NCBI GenBank assembly: GCA_011947345.1
Contig: JAAVTG010000759.1
Span: 1-64,000 of the forward strand
Reading direction: 5' to 3'
DNA: 64,000 nucleotides
Origin: Phytophthora quininea
Taxonomy: Eukaryota; Oomycota; Peronosporomycetes; Peronosporales; Peronosporaceae
Positions 23,280-34,869 of the stretch are shown one piece after another. Within the stretch, counting starts at the first letter, position 1. Every line of letters starts with the position of its first letter. The position numbers and the translations under genes are program-made. The notes beneath the pieces are model-generated. The model did no database searches. It was not told the origin of the DNA and saw nothing but the letters and a program-made list of their open reading frames with translations.

Positions 23280-24247
23280 GGTGATTGTTTATGGGATCAC
23301 GAAAGCAATTTCTATTGCAAGTTGAGAACTTTAGAACTCGTGGTAAGCGCATTCATCCCCACCTGACGCATTTGTGTAGCACCTCCAGCGCGAAGGGAGT
23401 GCGTCCCAAGCTGCTGGCTGTCCTCGCCGAGCTCGTCTGCCACGTTCTTGATGACCTCCGCCACGTGTCCAGCCATGGTTGCCCATTCCCGTTTCATAGC
23501 ACGCCGCTGGCCATGTCCCCGGCACGTGGCCGTGGCTCTTAAGCAGAAGCGCAGCTCCAAAGACATGGCAGACGTACTTATGGCCGGATCAGCTGAGCAG
23601 GCATCGTGTCAGCTTGTCCCGCTGGTTGGTCTGGCAGCCCATGAGGTTGACGTGTATCAACGTGGTACGCTTGAGTACACCCGTTGGTGAGTTGTCCGTG
23701 TCGAGAAGACTGAGATCGCGTGCTCTTAGCGCGAACCATTCGAAGTTGAGTCCGTTGGTCGCTACTATTTGGGAGCGACAGAGCAGGAAGATACAGACAG
23801 GCTCAATACCCCCCTCTCTCTCTCTCGCTAAAAAAGCCGGAGAGTGATCGGGTGCCTTGTGTCTGCTCGATTCGTCGAGGCGGTCGATGTCCTCTAAGAG
23901 CACGCAAATTTGTGGGTGTATTGGCGGGAACTGGTGGCCGCTGCCCGAAAGAAAATTCTGGGTCTCGTGCAGTGTCGACGATATAGTTGTTGTTCGAATA
24001 GCTCGCCCCGATCGAAAGCGAACTGAAAAACGTGGAGCACGAAGTCGGTGATGTGCTGTAGCTAGTCAAAGAGGAGCATACCGGAGAGCAACGGTGTTAC
24101 CACTCTGAGTGATGTCCATTGGTGCCATGTCTTGAGTGTTGCTAAGTTCTTGGAGAATGTGGAGTCAGTGACACAGTGTGCTCGGAGATATGTCGCCAAA
24201 TGCTCTCCAGTTTGCTCACGTCGATTGCTGGTGATACCTGCACCCAA
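23280..24247 (-). pseudogene. DIRS/Ngaro-type tyrosine recombinase relic
   Basis: From 24247 leftward: HCVTDSTFSKNLATLKTWHQW (core-binding-like helix), TNGLNFEWFALRARDLSLLD, TTLIHVNLMGCQTNQRDKLT, SGHKYVCHVFGAALLLKSHG, then LGTHSLRAGGATQMRQVG, which carries the H-x-x-R catalytic pair in the form typical of DIRS-like YR elements. The region with the catalytic Tyr is not recognisable downstream. Several frameshifts and stops occur between blocks, so this is a decayed copy. Confidence 0.7.
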
Positions 24248-25345
24248 CCATTACTTTCGTTATCAAATATTCAAGCTAATGTGTACTGTATTAGGTTGAG
24301 CGGCGAGATCCAGTGTCCACAATCGTATTGTCCGTCCCAGCAATGTGTGATGCTGATATCCGTAGCTGAGACTTTATTTCTTAGAGGCTAACCAGCCTGA
24401 TGATCGTCTGGGCCCGTTGATTTAAGGACAAGAACTTGCTTTACTACGACAATGCGTATGTGTTGTCGACCCTGAAATGCTCGTGGATCGGCACTCTTTT
24501 GCTCGAGGTCAGAAATTGAGTAGTCCACTCAGGCTCGCTCATTAGTGCACCCCGAATGCGCACGATAGTAGTAGTTCTCAGTAAATATTGAATCCAATAG
24601 CTGGTTATGGTTTCATCTAGGTAATAAGGTTAATCTCGGTGGCAGAAATTTCGTACACCGATGCTTGTAACGGGTTACACAAAAGTCATTACTGTGTGTA
24701 GATTTTTGAATATGTAGCCATAGAGTATCCATTCGGCTCTCCACCACTCGTTTGCATATCGATTCAGTATGCTATATAGTTTATTCTATGCATTTATACC
24801 AAGGTCAGATAACAATTCAATCCAGTTCTATTTTTGCAGTTAATTAGTCTTGTCCTTGTTTTAAGGGACATTACCTCCAGATAGTGTTGTTTGCATACCG
24901 CACTTTGTTCCATGAGGCTTTGGGGGATCCTCCTTTCTTCAGTCTTTACGGCTAAAATGCAGTGCTACCCATGGACATTGCGTTCCTGAACTGCGATAAC
25001 AAGTGGACTAGTGATGAGGTAATGTTCTGACTCGACCCTCGGTAGGGCTCGAGTCAGCTCCCTATTGCGCGCTAGGGAGTAGAATTCAAACTGACATGTA
25101 TTTCAAGTGCTTATTTGTCTGCTACGGCCCTCTTACAGCTCTTACACTACTGCGTCTCCTTGAGATCCTTGTCCTTGGCGCCGTCAAGTCAATTTCGCAT
25201 CCGCATAGGATCTCAGCCAGATCTCAGCCGACCCAGATCGTAGTGTAAGATCTCAGCGTCTGTAGCACAGAACAGGTAACACTCTACAGGCGACAACTTT
25301 ACCGTACCTTCCGAGACTCGAGACGACTCGTGAAACGACAACTCA
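24248..25345. other. No gene recognised; one palindrome
   Basis: 1.1 kb, AT-rich to about 24950. An imperfect hairpin lies at 25027-25057 (CTGACTCGACCCT / AGGG-TCGAGTCAG, one bulged base). No credible coding frame. Confidence 0.45.
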
Positions 25346-25601
25346 TCAACCTTTTCACTACCAGCAAGACCAGCTGGGCTTGTAGGTCCCGGGCGGACCT
25401 GTAGGAGATGCACTCTGCTCTTCTGATTGGCGAAAGTTGAGGAAGATGGGTTTGGGGTGGAGCTCACCAAGACTAACAGGTCCGCAGCAGACCCGTAGTA
25501 TTAGCAGTACCGTAAAGACTAAAATGTTCAGATGCTGCGCTCCTGTCCACACAGTTCGAGTTTGCTTCCTTCTCGCAATATTTCATTCGCACGACAACAC
25601 C

Positions 25602-28600
25602 ATGGAGATTTCGCAGCTTCTTGTCGACGACAACGCGGCCGAATGGGAGTTCGAGGACTCCGACGAAGAGGACGACTACGAGGTGAATCAACTCGGCAAC
25701 GGAGAGGAGGAGCTTTTGACCGAGTCTGACGAGGAGGCAGCGCCATATCTTTCGGAGACGACACTCGATCAACCCAAGCTGACTGAAAACACCTACGTCG
25801 ACGACCTTATTCGCGAAAGTGGGCTTTATATCATGCGTGAGCGAGAGGTCAATCTAGCCTACAAAGAAAGAGGAGAGTTGGGGCTTTTCTCACTGTTCTT
25901 CACCCGCGAGTATCGTGATGCGCTGCTCAGCTGGACGAAATCGATGCTCAAGGATAAAGGGAAGAAAGGTGCCACGGTGTTTAAGCTCGATGCTTTCATC
26001 GGGTTGGAAATCGCTATGAGTATCATACCGCTGACAGAGATCAAAGAGTTGTGGTCTCAAAAGCTCTTTCTTGGCCAATCTGACTTTGCAAAAACCATGA
26101 CAAGAAATTGGTTCGAAAGTATTCGTGCCCGGATTCAGGTTCATGCACATGGAAGTGTACCTGTTCAAGTTCGAGAGCTGGACCCACATTGGCACAGTCG
26201 CCGCTTGATGGTGCAGATTCAGCAGAAATTTGCTGCTATCGCTGTGCCGGTCGGTGCTGTTAGCCTGGATGAGAATGTGGTGGGTACTAGAGCTCGCTCT
26301 GGTGCTAGAGCATGCATGCTATCGAAACCGGATAAGTATGGCGTGAGATTTTATGCACTAGTCGGCTGGTAAAGTTTGTACACGTACTCCGTTTGGGACA
26401 ATGGATCTGGAAACCGGGCACGAACAGCCGCCGCAGAACACTACGTCGACGTATTTCCAGCTCTGCGCTCGCCGTTGCTCAGAGCGTTGGAGTGAGATGA
26501 CATCCCCATGCAGCGAAAAGATGCTAGTGCTGTGTGGGTCGCCATGTGTGGCCACCTCACGAAAATGTTCCCTGCTCCAAGTTCGCGCCGGTTTTGGTAT
26601 GTAATAATTTCTACACTAGGCATAATCTCGCGAAGGCACTGTTGGAATTCACGGACGGCGAGATGAAATTCTTTGGCACGGTCAGAATAGGTTTGCAAGG
26701 AAAATGGGTTGCCCCGGAGTTAGCGGCTGCAAAGGAACGAATGGATAATGCTGCTCATGAATCCTGGGAACTCGTGGCTGCTATTGATGTGCCGCCAGAT
26801 TGGGAGATAAAACACGAAGCGCACAAGCGAGCGCAGACGAAGTTGCGGGAGCGGCTACGGACGACTTACTCGCCGCCAATGACAATTGCTAATAATGCTG
26901 GCTACGTTGTCTTCCGTGACAAGCGTACCGTGACGTTCTACACGAACGACCTTGCTGGCATTCCGAGTCAGTGCGTCCTATGGGGAGATGACCCTGAAGC
27001 GATTTGGTTGTGCCGTGGTCTTGCATCTCTTCGCATGTGAACAGGTGAGAAAGTTTTGCACCAGAGAAGCTTCCAAGTACCAGCGATTATTGTGGCCTAC
27101 AATCTCTTCATGAACGGGGTCGACCACGTTGATCAATTGAAAGGTACTAATCCGATCCGGCGGAAAGAGAAACGCTTGTCGATGAGTATCCTTACGTGGG
27201 CTATTGACTTAGCACTTATCAATGCTTTTCGCTATTTAAAAATATGGCTGGGTCAGCAGCTACACGCGTGACGCTTCGTGAGTTCAAGCGGCGCGTGGCG
27301 GAGAAGCTGACTGCCGTACAGCGTTCCCGCATCGACAAAGAACGTCGTCGCAAACCAGCAACCTGACACGATGTGAAAGTGGATTTTTCTATGTGGAGTA
27401 TACTGAACTCAAGATACTGGACGCTGATTGGTGGATGAAAATTTTGAGTGGGAAACGACGCATGCGTACTGTGGGAGACGGTTTGAACGCAGCTGCGCTG
27501 GACGCAGGTGTCCTACCAAGGAGGGGCCTTAGGTACGAGAAGCAGAATTCCCTTGGACGCAAATGAGCACTCAGTCTCGGCCGACCCTCGTCCTGAAGGT
27601 GGGTTACCCTATAAGGTGTAAATCTCCGCGCGGAACGTATCTGCACGGAGACCCGCCCTTGCCTTGGTAAGTAACAAAGGCCCTGCAGCACCCGCAGCAG
27701 GTATCAAGCATGCCCCAGAATGTGTCCCCACTGAAGTTATCCTGAACGCAGTCTATGTGTTCTGAATGCAGACCATGACGTCCTGAACGCAGATGAGTCC
27801 AAGTCGATATTCCCCTGGACGCATCATGCTACTATGGATTTCACTATACGGATGTATCAAGTGTGCGCTCAACGACTGGCATTCAAGATGGAAGTGCGTT
27901 TAAGATGCTAAGTGCGTCCTGAACACAAGTGCATCCAGGATGATGATCAGTTTTCAGTGCCAATGATTATGCCACAAGTTGAACTTGGGAAAGAATCCAG
28001 TAAAAGTGTCGAGTCGGCAGGTCCTGCACATACTCAAGCCAAGGTAAGCGTAGAACCCTGATTTGTACCCAGTCGCAAGAGCACAGAGAGGGAAGATAGA
28101 GAAAGAGTTTTAGATAAAACAAACAGAGAGTTCGATTTGCCAAGAAGCCCACAAGTGGTTTTGGAAGCGGTTTCCTGAGAGCACGTGGGTGCAAGGCGTG
28201 AAGGACAAGACGGCCCGAGGTGTCACCGGAGCTCCCCATCCGTGTCATGTCAAGTTGGGTAGGGGATCTTAAGGCGCGTGTGTCCAGAGTTCCTCCAATT
28301 CCATTTCCCAGTTGGGCCGTCTATCCGTGGCGATAACCCATTTCATATTCCCCACCTCCGGTGCGCGTCGGCAGTAAGCGTGCAGGAGTCCAAATTGGAA
28401 CTGTAACTGCGTTCAAGAACCCCCAAGAAGTCCACGGTTGGTCAAGTTCTCCGGTTCAAGTGTCAAGGCCCTGTCTGGCCTCATGTTTTTCCCTCGCTGA
28501 GGGTGGTGCGCGATCGTCCAAGAGTGCCCAAGGTGACTCGAGTGTCTTGGGTGCACATTCCTCATTGTACTCGCCTATAGACCCCCGTCCAAGGGTCTCA

Positions 28601-29292
28601 AAGAATAAGAGACAACTGCATATTAGTGCGTTTAGCACATCGAATTCTCTGTATTGTTGGTTTAAGTGGAGAAGTTCTCTCTACTCTCTACGCTCCACGC
28701 TCCCTCGTCTCTCCGCGCCTTTCGAGAGTGTTAAGGAGTCAGGTGTGTTCTAGTATGTGCGTCCAAGAATAAGCAAAACCCAAATCTTGAGTGTCTGGTG
28801 GTAAATCCGGTCCGCCGAATCTAGCGATCGAGCCGACAAGAATTATCACAAGGTGCACGTCAAGTTCCTGAACGCAGATCAAGGTCTGCGTCCAAGATCC
28901 CTCCTGGAAGTTCTGTTTGTCAGATACACTTCCTAGGTACATCCCCCATCTACCATGGTCACTGTACACCCTGACCGAAAAGTTTCATCGACCTTCGCCA
29001 CAAACCGGCCAATCTCTCCACGAAGTCGTAGACGCTGACAGCAGCTTGCACACTCTCACCAAACTCTAAACAGCATTCAACCGGAAAACTGACGTGCTCC
29101 TTGTGCTGGTTGAGGGGGTTCTCGAAGAAGACTCTATTTGGCTGCACAGGCTGCCACCGAGGCTTTCATGTGCCGTGCTTTGCAGCATTTCACTATAAAG
29201 ATGCGCTCTCATCCTCCTGTCCCAACGCCCGATCGGCTCTGGATGCAGTGTGCGCAGCAGCATCAGGAGACCCCTCGCACAAACACGCCTGA
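25602..29292 (+). pseudogene. piggyBac transposase, split by insertion
   Basis: DDE_Tnp_1_7 transposase. Starts MEISQLLVDDNAAEWE with a long acidic N-terminus. The core follows: FFTREYRDALLSWTKSML, KLDAFIGLEIAMSI, SLDENVVGTRARSGARA (first Asp), YTYSVWDNGSG, FLVCNNFYTRHNLAKALL and YNLFMNGVDHVDQLKGTNP. Coding reaches a stop near 27366. The C-terminal Cys/His cluster (LFGCTGCHRGFHVPCFAAFH) appears only at 29120-29190, so about 1.6 kb (27368-28971) interrupts the C-terminus. Frameshifts occur near 26370, 26595 and 27040. Confidence 0.83.
27368..28971. other. Insertion of about 1.6 kb within the piggyBac transposase
   Basis: Non-coding sequence separating the DDE core from the Cys-rich tail. CCTGAC occurs on both sides (27362-27367 and 28972-28977), possibly a target duplication. 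The interior has repeated CTGAACGCAG words (27742, 27781 and 28867 regions) and pyrimidine-rich runs near 28680, LTR-like in character. No open frame with a known domain. Confidence 0.5.
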
Positions 29293-29330
29293 AGAAAAAC
29301 AAGACGATAACATACCTAGATCAGGTTGAG

Positions 29331-29639
29331 TTACCATAGCAATAGATAAACTGTATGGAAATGTGTGCAGTACCAAATCGTGTCGTTCAAGCGCTCAATC
29401 TGCTTCCGTATGCACCGCGGGAGCTCGATCTGCTTCGCCTTCGACAGAAATCCATGCTTCTTGTAGAAATAAAGCTGGCGTATCGCCGGGTCAACGCTGC
29501 GTGGTGTGCGTCTCTTGGCTCTGGGGGTCAGCATGCGCAGTCTGCTCCCAACGGCGTATCGTCCGTACTGGTTCCATTCACAGGGTGCGTCGCCGCAATG
29601 TCGGCATGTTCGCTGGGGAGGAAGGGACTCGCCACTCAT
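29331..29639 (-). CDS. Small Cys-containing ORF antisense within piggyBac
   Basis: A 102-codon frame between the transposase tail and the right TIR, on the opposite strand. It begins MSGESLPPQRTCRHCGDAPC and continues EWNQYGRYAVGSRLRML, then a basic stretch and LPRCIRKQIERLND. The CRHCGD-PC-W pattern suggests a small metal-binding knuckle. Its position inside the element, convergent with the transposase, suggests a second element gene, but it might also be a passenger. Function unknown. Confidence 0.5.
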   Translation of the reverse strand: MSGESLPPQRTCRHCGDAPCEWNQYGRYAVGSRLRMLTPRAKRRTPRSVDPAIRQLYFYKKHGFLSKAKQIELPRCIRKQIERLNDTIWYCTHFHTVYLLLW

Positions 29640-29835
29640 TCGTGCTGGCTCGAAAATTCAAATTTGGAGCAGTACCGTGAACTACGTAACTGACAATTAT
29701 GAGATCCACGTTTTCGCATGCTACGCTCTGATAGACTGATTTTTTCTAACATTGCAAGCTCATTGGCCAAATTAGAGGTCCGGGGCGGACCTGCAATTTT
29801 CTTCTGGTAGTGAAAGGGTTAAGGCGCAGGATAAA

Positions 29836-30471
29836 CATGAAATACATCTTGGCAAGCAGGCCGGCGTTCGCTTCCAGGAAGGCGATCCAGTGTGGATCTG
29901 CCAGTATTCCAGGGCACGAAGAAGTGAGTGGAAGACGCGCAAGTTAGCCTTTTCTTGGCACGGACCATACCGAGTAGTGAGCAAGGTGGGAAAGAACGCC
30001 TGTCGGGTGGCTGTGTCACTCCATCCTGATAGGGTCATTACTGTCAACGTCAACCGCCTCAAAGTGTTCAGAGGACGATGGACTCGGCCATTCGACGATG
30101 AAGTGCCGATTGACGATGAGCGCCAACTGAACGAAGAAGCTGGGTCTTTGGAAGAGATAGATTTGCCGGGCTCGTGTTTTGCTCAGAGCCACGTCATTGA
30201 AGGAGGCGACTTGATAATTACGGGTGTTGAAGAACCTGTGGTAGGAGTGATTGCAGTAAGAAAGAACCAAGGACTCGAGCAGTTTCTCGTGCTGACAGCC
30301 GGCTACAGTACTCACTGGGTGCTGCAATCACAACTGGAGTCGGAGGGGAAAGCGCTCCTGGATCGCTTCGAGAGCGAGGAACGGAGGAGGAGCAGTGAAC
30401 CCGACGTTCGACGAAGTCAGCGCTTGCAGGACGCTAACGTGAAAGTGGATGAGGACGAAATACTCCTCTAA
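29836..30471 (+). pseudogene. Gypsy integrase C-terminal fragment
   Basis: The C-terminal barrel and tail of a Gypsy integrase: KLAFSWHGPYRVVSKVGKNA and ITVNVNRLKVFRGRWTRPFD, followed by an acidic tail with LIITGVEEPVVGVIAVRK and RRSQRLQDANVKVDEDE, ending at 30471. The 5' side is cut by the piggyBac right end. Its last 340 bp and following non-coding sequence are repeated almost exactly at 42238-42624. Confidence 0.75.
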
Positions 30472-30661
30472 CTGAATGTGACAATGCAAGCCTCTGGTGC
30501 AGGAGTGTGAAGTGCAGAGAGGTGGAAATTGGACTGTTGAAGCTGCGTGTGTGAGGATGCTGCTAACACTCGCACTTTAGCTTTGGCATATATTTTTGAT
30601 GGATGGGCTGGAAAAGATTAGTGACCGACCGTACTGTGGAACGATAGCGTATGTGAAATGA

Positions 30662-30841
30662 TTAAGCAAATGGAACCCTGGAACGATGAAGACGAAAAGG
30701 AGGAGTGCCATTGAGGTTAAAAAGCAAAAGAAGGCGAACTGCGTCTGTGTTGGCCTGGGCTTCGCGCTCGACGCGATCCTGCAGAGCCTTCATCAAGTCC
30801 TTGGACGAGAGATCGCTGACGTCGAAAGGTTTCTTGAACAT
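30662..30841 (-). CDS. Short hypothetical ORF (possible exon)
   Basis: A 59-codon frame starting MFKKPFDVSDLSSKDLMKAL and continuing QDRVEREAQANTDAV, with the composition and helix pattern of a real protein start. The reading after NLNGTP looks less natural, so this could be a first exon or a captured host-gene fragment. I do not recognise it. The rest of 30472-31514 holds no supported gene. Confidence 0.3.
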   Translation of the reverse strand: MFKKPFDVSDLSSKDLMKALQDRVEREAQANTDAVRLLLLFNLNGTPPFRLHRSRVPFA

Positions 30842-31514
30842 CGTGAATTGACCGGAAGTTGTGGGCGAGAACTGTCGAAAGAGACAATGAGAACGAGAAC
30901 GTTGCCGCCAGGTCGCAGTCTCTGCAACGGTGAAGCCGTATAAAACGACGAACTCAGCTTGTGTGAAAAGAAGTTATGAATATCCGAAAGGATATCCTTG
31001 TTTCCATTGCGGCAAATCATTTGGTCGTTCGTGATTGAAGTACAGCTAGAATAGATAAAACCTCGCACTCGCGAATTCTCCTAGTGTGCAACACGCGGCT
31101 GATTCCGAGTTTTTCTGCAGCTATCCCCCACATGACCCCTCCCCCTATGCTATCCCCTGGTGCACTTGCATTTGTGGACCCTCCCACAAGCACCCGAGCT
31201 TCCTAGTTCCACTACGTACGAGTCGTCAGTGTGACTGGAACCCAGGCTTATGTGTCAATCGTCGATCCAGACGGGGATGACGAGGACATATCGGACGCCA
31301 TCGAAATGGCTACGGTGCAGTGTCGCGTTCGGGACAAGGAGAGCGAACTCTAGCTGTAATGGGCCCTCCCTTTACATAATTAGTTTTATACAAAAGTAGG
31401 TAGATTTGCGTGCAGTCAGCACGCACATAGGTGTCCTCTCCTGATTGGTCGAAAGTGGGGAGCCAGACCCATTTCTAGCCAGTCAGGTGTGGACTTGCAT
31501 TTGTGTGGCTCTAG

Positions 31515-31541
31515 GGGCTCGGGTCCATGACCCGAGCCCCG
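31515..31541. other. Perfect 12-bp stem-loop before Gypsy gag
   Basis: GGGGCTCGGGTC, loop CAT, GACCCGAGCCCC. It lies in the LTR/leader region about 50 bp before the first open codon of the Gypsy gag frame. It could form an RNA hairpin in the transcript leader. Confidence 0.75.
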
Positions 31542-31703
31542 ATACAAACTCAGAGTTGATTTTCCTAAGACTGTCGTTTTGGACTTCTTCGTTTGGACCC
31601 CATTGAGAGCTTCCTCAACGCTACGTGTAAGCTAATAACGCGCACACACCAGGCCCGTTACACCTGGCAGCACTTTGTAGTCCTTCCAACGACCAAGACC
31701 AAG

Positions 31704-32660
31704 ATGAAGCAAGGTCTGACGTCGGGGCCCTCTGGGGTGTCCCTGGAGCATGAAGCGTTCCCCCATCCCACTCGGATCGAGCAAGAGGCGCTTCACCGCC
31801 TCGCGGCGGTGTCCGGGGAAGCTGTTGTCACATTGCTGCTGAGCTCAGCGATGCCCGAGCAACAGCGCCAAGCTGCCCAAGAGTTCATGGAACGCGAGCT
31901 TGCCGATGTTAATAGGGGATTGTCAACTCCCTCGCGTCCTGCCAAGAACGACAGCGTGAAACTAGAGACGTCTGCCTACGCCGGCGACGGCGAGAACCGA
32001 TTGCCACTGAACCGGTGGTTTCGAGAGATCGACATCGCCATCGCCTCAAGGATGATTAAGTCACCGTCAGCTAAAGTCAGCTTCCTACTGCCCCGGCTGT
32101 CCGGGAAGGCCAAGAAATGGGCCCTGGGTAAACTCGTCGTCGATCAAGGCGCCTCCCCGACTCTGGAGGCGCTCCGGAGTGACTTGCGGCTCGCTCTTGA
32201 ACCTCCTCAGGACGAATCGCGCGTGCGTGCTGAGTTCTTTGCACTGAAGCAAGGCAAAATGACGATGCGAGACTACGTTCAGAAGACCCGGCATCTCGCT
32301 TCGTGCATTGTAACACACCCGATTGACATGGCTTCGCACGTGCATGTCTTTATCTTCGGTCTGCGCGAAGGCACGACGCGATACTGCCTCACGCGAGACG
32401 AGCCCTCCACGCTAGAGAAGGCTTTCGCCCTCGCGTTGCGCGAGGATTATGTCGTGACAGCGTCCTACGCGAGAGCCCTGTCAGCAGACGATCGGCTGTC
32501 TGCACCGGAGCCTATAGAGACCGACGCCATCGAGGCGTCGGCTGAGCCCATGATCAGGCTATTGGCGAAGCAATCGTCCTCTGACTTGCTTCCGTTGCCG
32601 GAAAATAGGACATCGCACGGCCAAATGTCGCGCGCCGGCTCCGGTGCTCGCCCCACGTTG
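31704..32660 (+). pseudogene. Gypsy gag (capsid-like)
   Basis: The gag region of a Ty3/Gypsy element. The open frame begins upstream at 31593, but the first methionine in good context is 31704 (MKQGLTSGPSGVSLEHEAFP). The capsid-like part includes RLPLNRWFREIDIAIASRMI, LLPRLSGKAKKWALG and FFALKQGKMTMRDYVQKTRH, the retrotransposon gag pattern, and then ALALREDYVV. The frame is lost near 32650 before a zinc knuckle can be recognised. Confidence 0.78.
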
Positions 32661-32662
32661 AC

Positions 32663-34018
32663 GTGGACGCTTCTCTCGCCGCCCAACCAAAAACGGTCAG
32701 GGTCAGTAGGCGCAGGGCGACCTACTGGCTGGAACGGAGGTCCTGGTCCCCGGTGGCGGGGCGGCCTTCTAGCCCTCCTGTGCTGCATGCACACTTCAAT
32801 GCCACCACTGCGAATGGCGGCTCGAGGCTGATTATTGTCAACCTTCACGTCGCCGGAGCTCGACGTCCACTGCGCTCACTCCTTGACTCGGGAGCGACCA
32901 ATAATTTCTTCCGCGCGTCGTGCTTGTCGGTGCTCCCAGGAAGCGTCAGCATTCGGAACAGCCCAGGCGAGGTAGAAGTAAAACTTGCGGACGGCAAGTC
33001 TCGCCGCGTCACGCGGCACGAGGTATCCTTGCCCTATACGTTTGATGGTTTCCGCAGCAATGACAACTTTCTGGTGATTGAGGTGAATTACGCGTTTGAC
33101 TGTATCTTGGGCATACCGTGGCTTGCCCGGTATCGGCCAGAAATTGACTGGCTGGCTCGGTCAGTCAGGCGTCGAAGCAACTTCGACGTAAGCGAGGTGT
33201 TCACCCGGTCCCAAGCGATTGGCCCCACGTCACAATCGTCGAAAAGGCAGCCACAACACGAGCTGTGCACAGAGCGAGCGATGGCCCACTCTGCGTAGCT
33301 TGCGCCGTGCTGCTGGACGATGAGGATAACAATCCTTCCTTTCGGATACACAAGGTCGAAAGTACGGTGGTCGAGTCTCCCATCACAAAATGTGGCGGTC
33401 GAGCGTGGGCTCCCACAACACGAGGCGGCGGTTGAGCAGGGGCTCTCGCTAAAGCAGATGGTGGTTGAGCGTGCGCTCCCTCATGAACAGGCGATGGTCA
33501 TCGATCATTCGACGCTCCCGTACCATGATGCCGCGGCCGAGCGGGAATCACCGCATTTTCTGGTGTGGTCGAGCGTGGACTCCCACACCAACGAAGCATC
33601 GAGTGACAGCAGCGCGTCCTGCTCAAGCAGAGGCAGCGGCAAACGCAAGAAACGAAAAGGCAACTCTCGACGTCGGCGTTTGAAACCACGTCACGCTCCG
33701 TTTACGAAGAACCAAGTAGGAGCCGTCCATGTGCTCGAGTACATCGAGGGGTCTCCACAGCGATCGCGGGTCATCGAAGTATCCAGCCCGCCTAGCAACG
33801 CCGAGGAGATCACGAGTCTTCCCGGTCTGTCATGGAAACATTTCCTGCGCGACTTCAAGCCCGGTGAGATTGAACAAGTGTGCCTGATCACCGAGGCACC
33901 TTCGGCGTCGGACGAGATCCACGCTATCAATGTCGAGAGCGACCAGCAGCGTCCGAAGAACGCTGAACCGAAGTCAGCGAGAGAGGAACGCTTCGCGGCG
34001 CAATCGTGGAGGCACTGA
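32663..34018 (+). pseudogene. Gypsy aspartic protease and linker
   Basis: The protease starts near IIVNLHVAGARRPLRSLLDS with the catalytic triplet DSG at about 32885 (LLDSGATNNFF), then LADGKSRRVTRHEVSLPYTF and AFDCILGIPWLARYRPEIDW. A stop at 33296 and a frame change lead into a linker (33320-34018) with an imperfect internal repeat, VERGLPQHEAAVEQGLSLKQ and VVERALPHEQAMV, and a basic stretch (GKRKKRKGNSRRRRLK). This joins the RT. Confidence 0.78.
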
Positions 34019-34869
34019 AGAAGTCGGGGAACCTCGTGTTCAATCTCGCCTGCGAATACGCAGATGTTTTCCCAGACAAGATCCCGGCTGAACTCCCTTC
34101 AGACCGAGGTGTTGACCACGAGATTGACCTCGCGCCTGGGACTAAGTATTGCTTTACGCGACAGTGGCCATTGCCACGGGAACAAGTCAAGGCCATTGAC
34201 GATTTTTTTAAGGACGCCGCCAGGCTGGTCACGGGCGTGAGAGCATATCTCCCCGCTCCAGCCTGACGTTCTACGTCAAGAAGGCCACCGGCGGATGGCG
34301 GATCGTTCACGCATTCAACAAGCTGAATGATGCTACTATCCCAGCCCAAACTCCGATCCCTCGGAAAGACATGGTTCTTGACTCGATGTCAGGCTGCGTG
34401 ATCTTCAGCGCCATCGATTTGACCGATGGGTTCTATCAGATCCTAATGAGGGAATCCGATATTCCCCTTACCGCCGTAAGCACACCGAGCGGCATGCTTT
34501 GGGAATAGTTGGTGATGCCACAAGGCCTGAAAAACGCACCAGCAATGTTTAATCGCATAGTTTCCCATGTGCTGCGCCCACTTCGCGACTTTGCCCCGAG
34601 TTACTTCGATGATATCTTCGTCCGTAGTCATGCGGAGGACGGGATCAGTGCTGTTGATGTACACTAGCCGAGCGCCGCCGCTACGCGGCGGTGGGTTATG
34701 GTTGGATGCAGCTGTGTGGACCGCCCGCCTCCGCTACGCTCCGGCGGGTTGAGTTAGCTTTTACACGAATCAGTAAGTAGTTTAATCTAAAACATACAGG
34801 CTTAAAAAATATTTTATAAAACATGAAAAGTGCCTAGTGCCATTTGTCCAAAATAAAGCTAGGTTCTAG

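Larger units (their letters stand above)
25346..29822 (+). mobile_element. piggyBac element bounded by inverted ends (interrupted)
   Basis: The right end reads CTGGTAGTGAAAGGGTTAA (ending 29822). The left end from 25346 is the inverse, TCAACCTTTTCACTACCAG, with one substitution in the TTAA target and one inside. Both ends also carry a subterminal palindrome of the AGGTCC...GGACCT type (25386-25402 and 29774-29790). TTAA-targeted ends and the enclosed DDE transposase fit piggyBac. Total span is 4.48 kb, of which about 1.6 kb is a later insertion. Confidence 0.8.

Noticed and set aside
34506..34508. TGG-to-TAG change in Gypsy RT as evidence of RIP-like mutation
   Set aside because: A single transition is not enough; no general excess of such changes was evident by eye.
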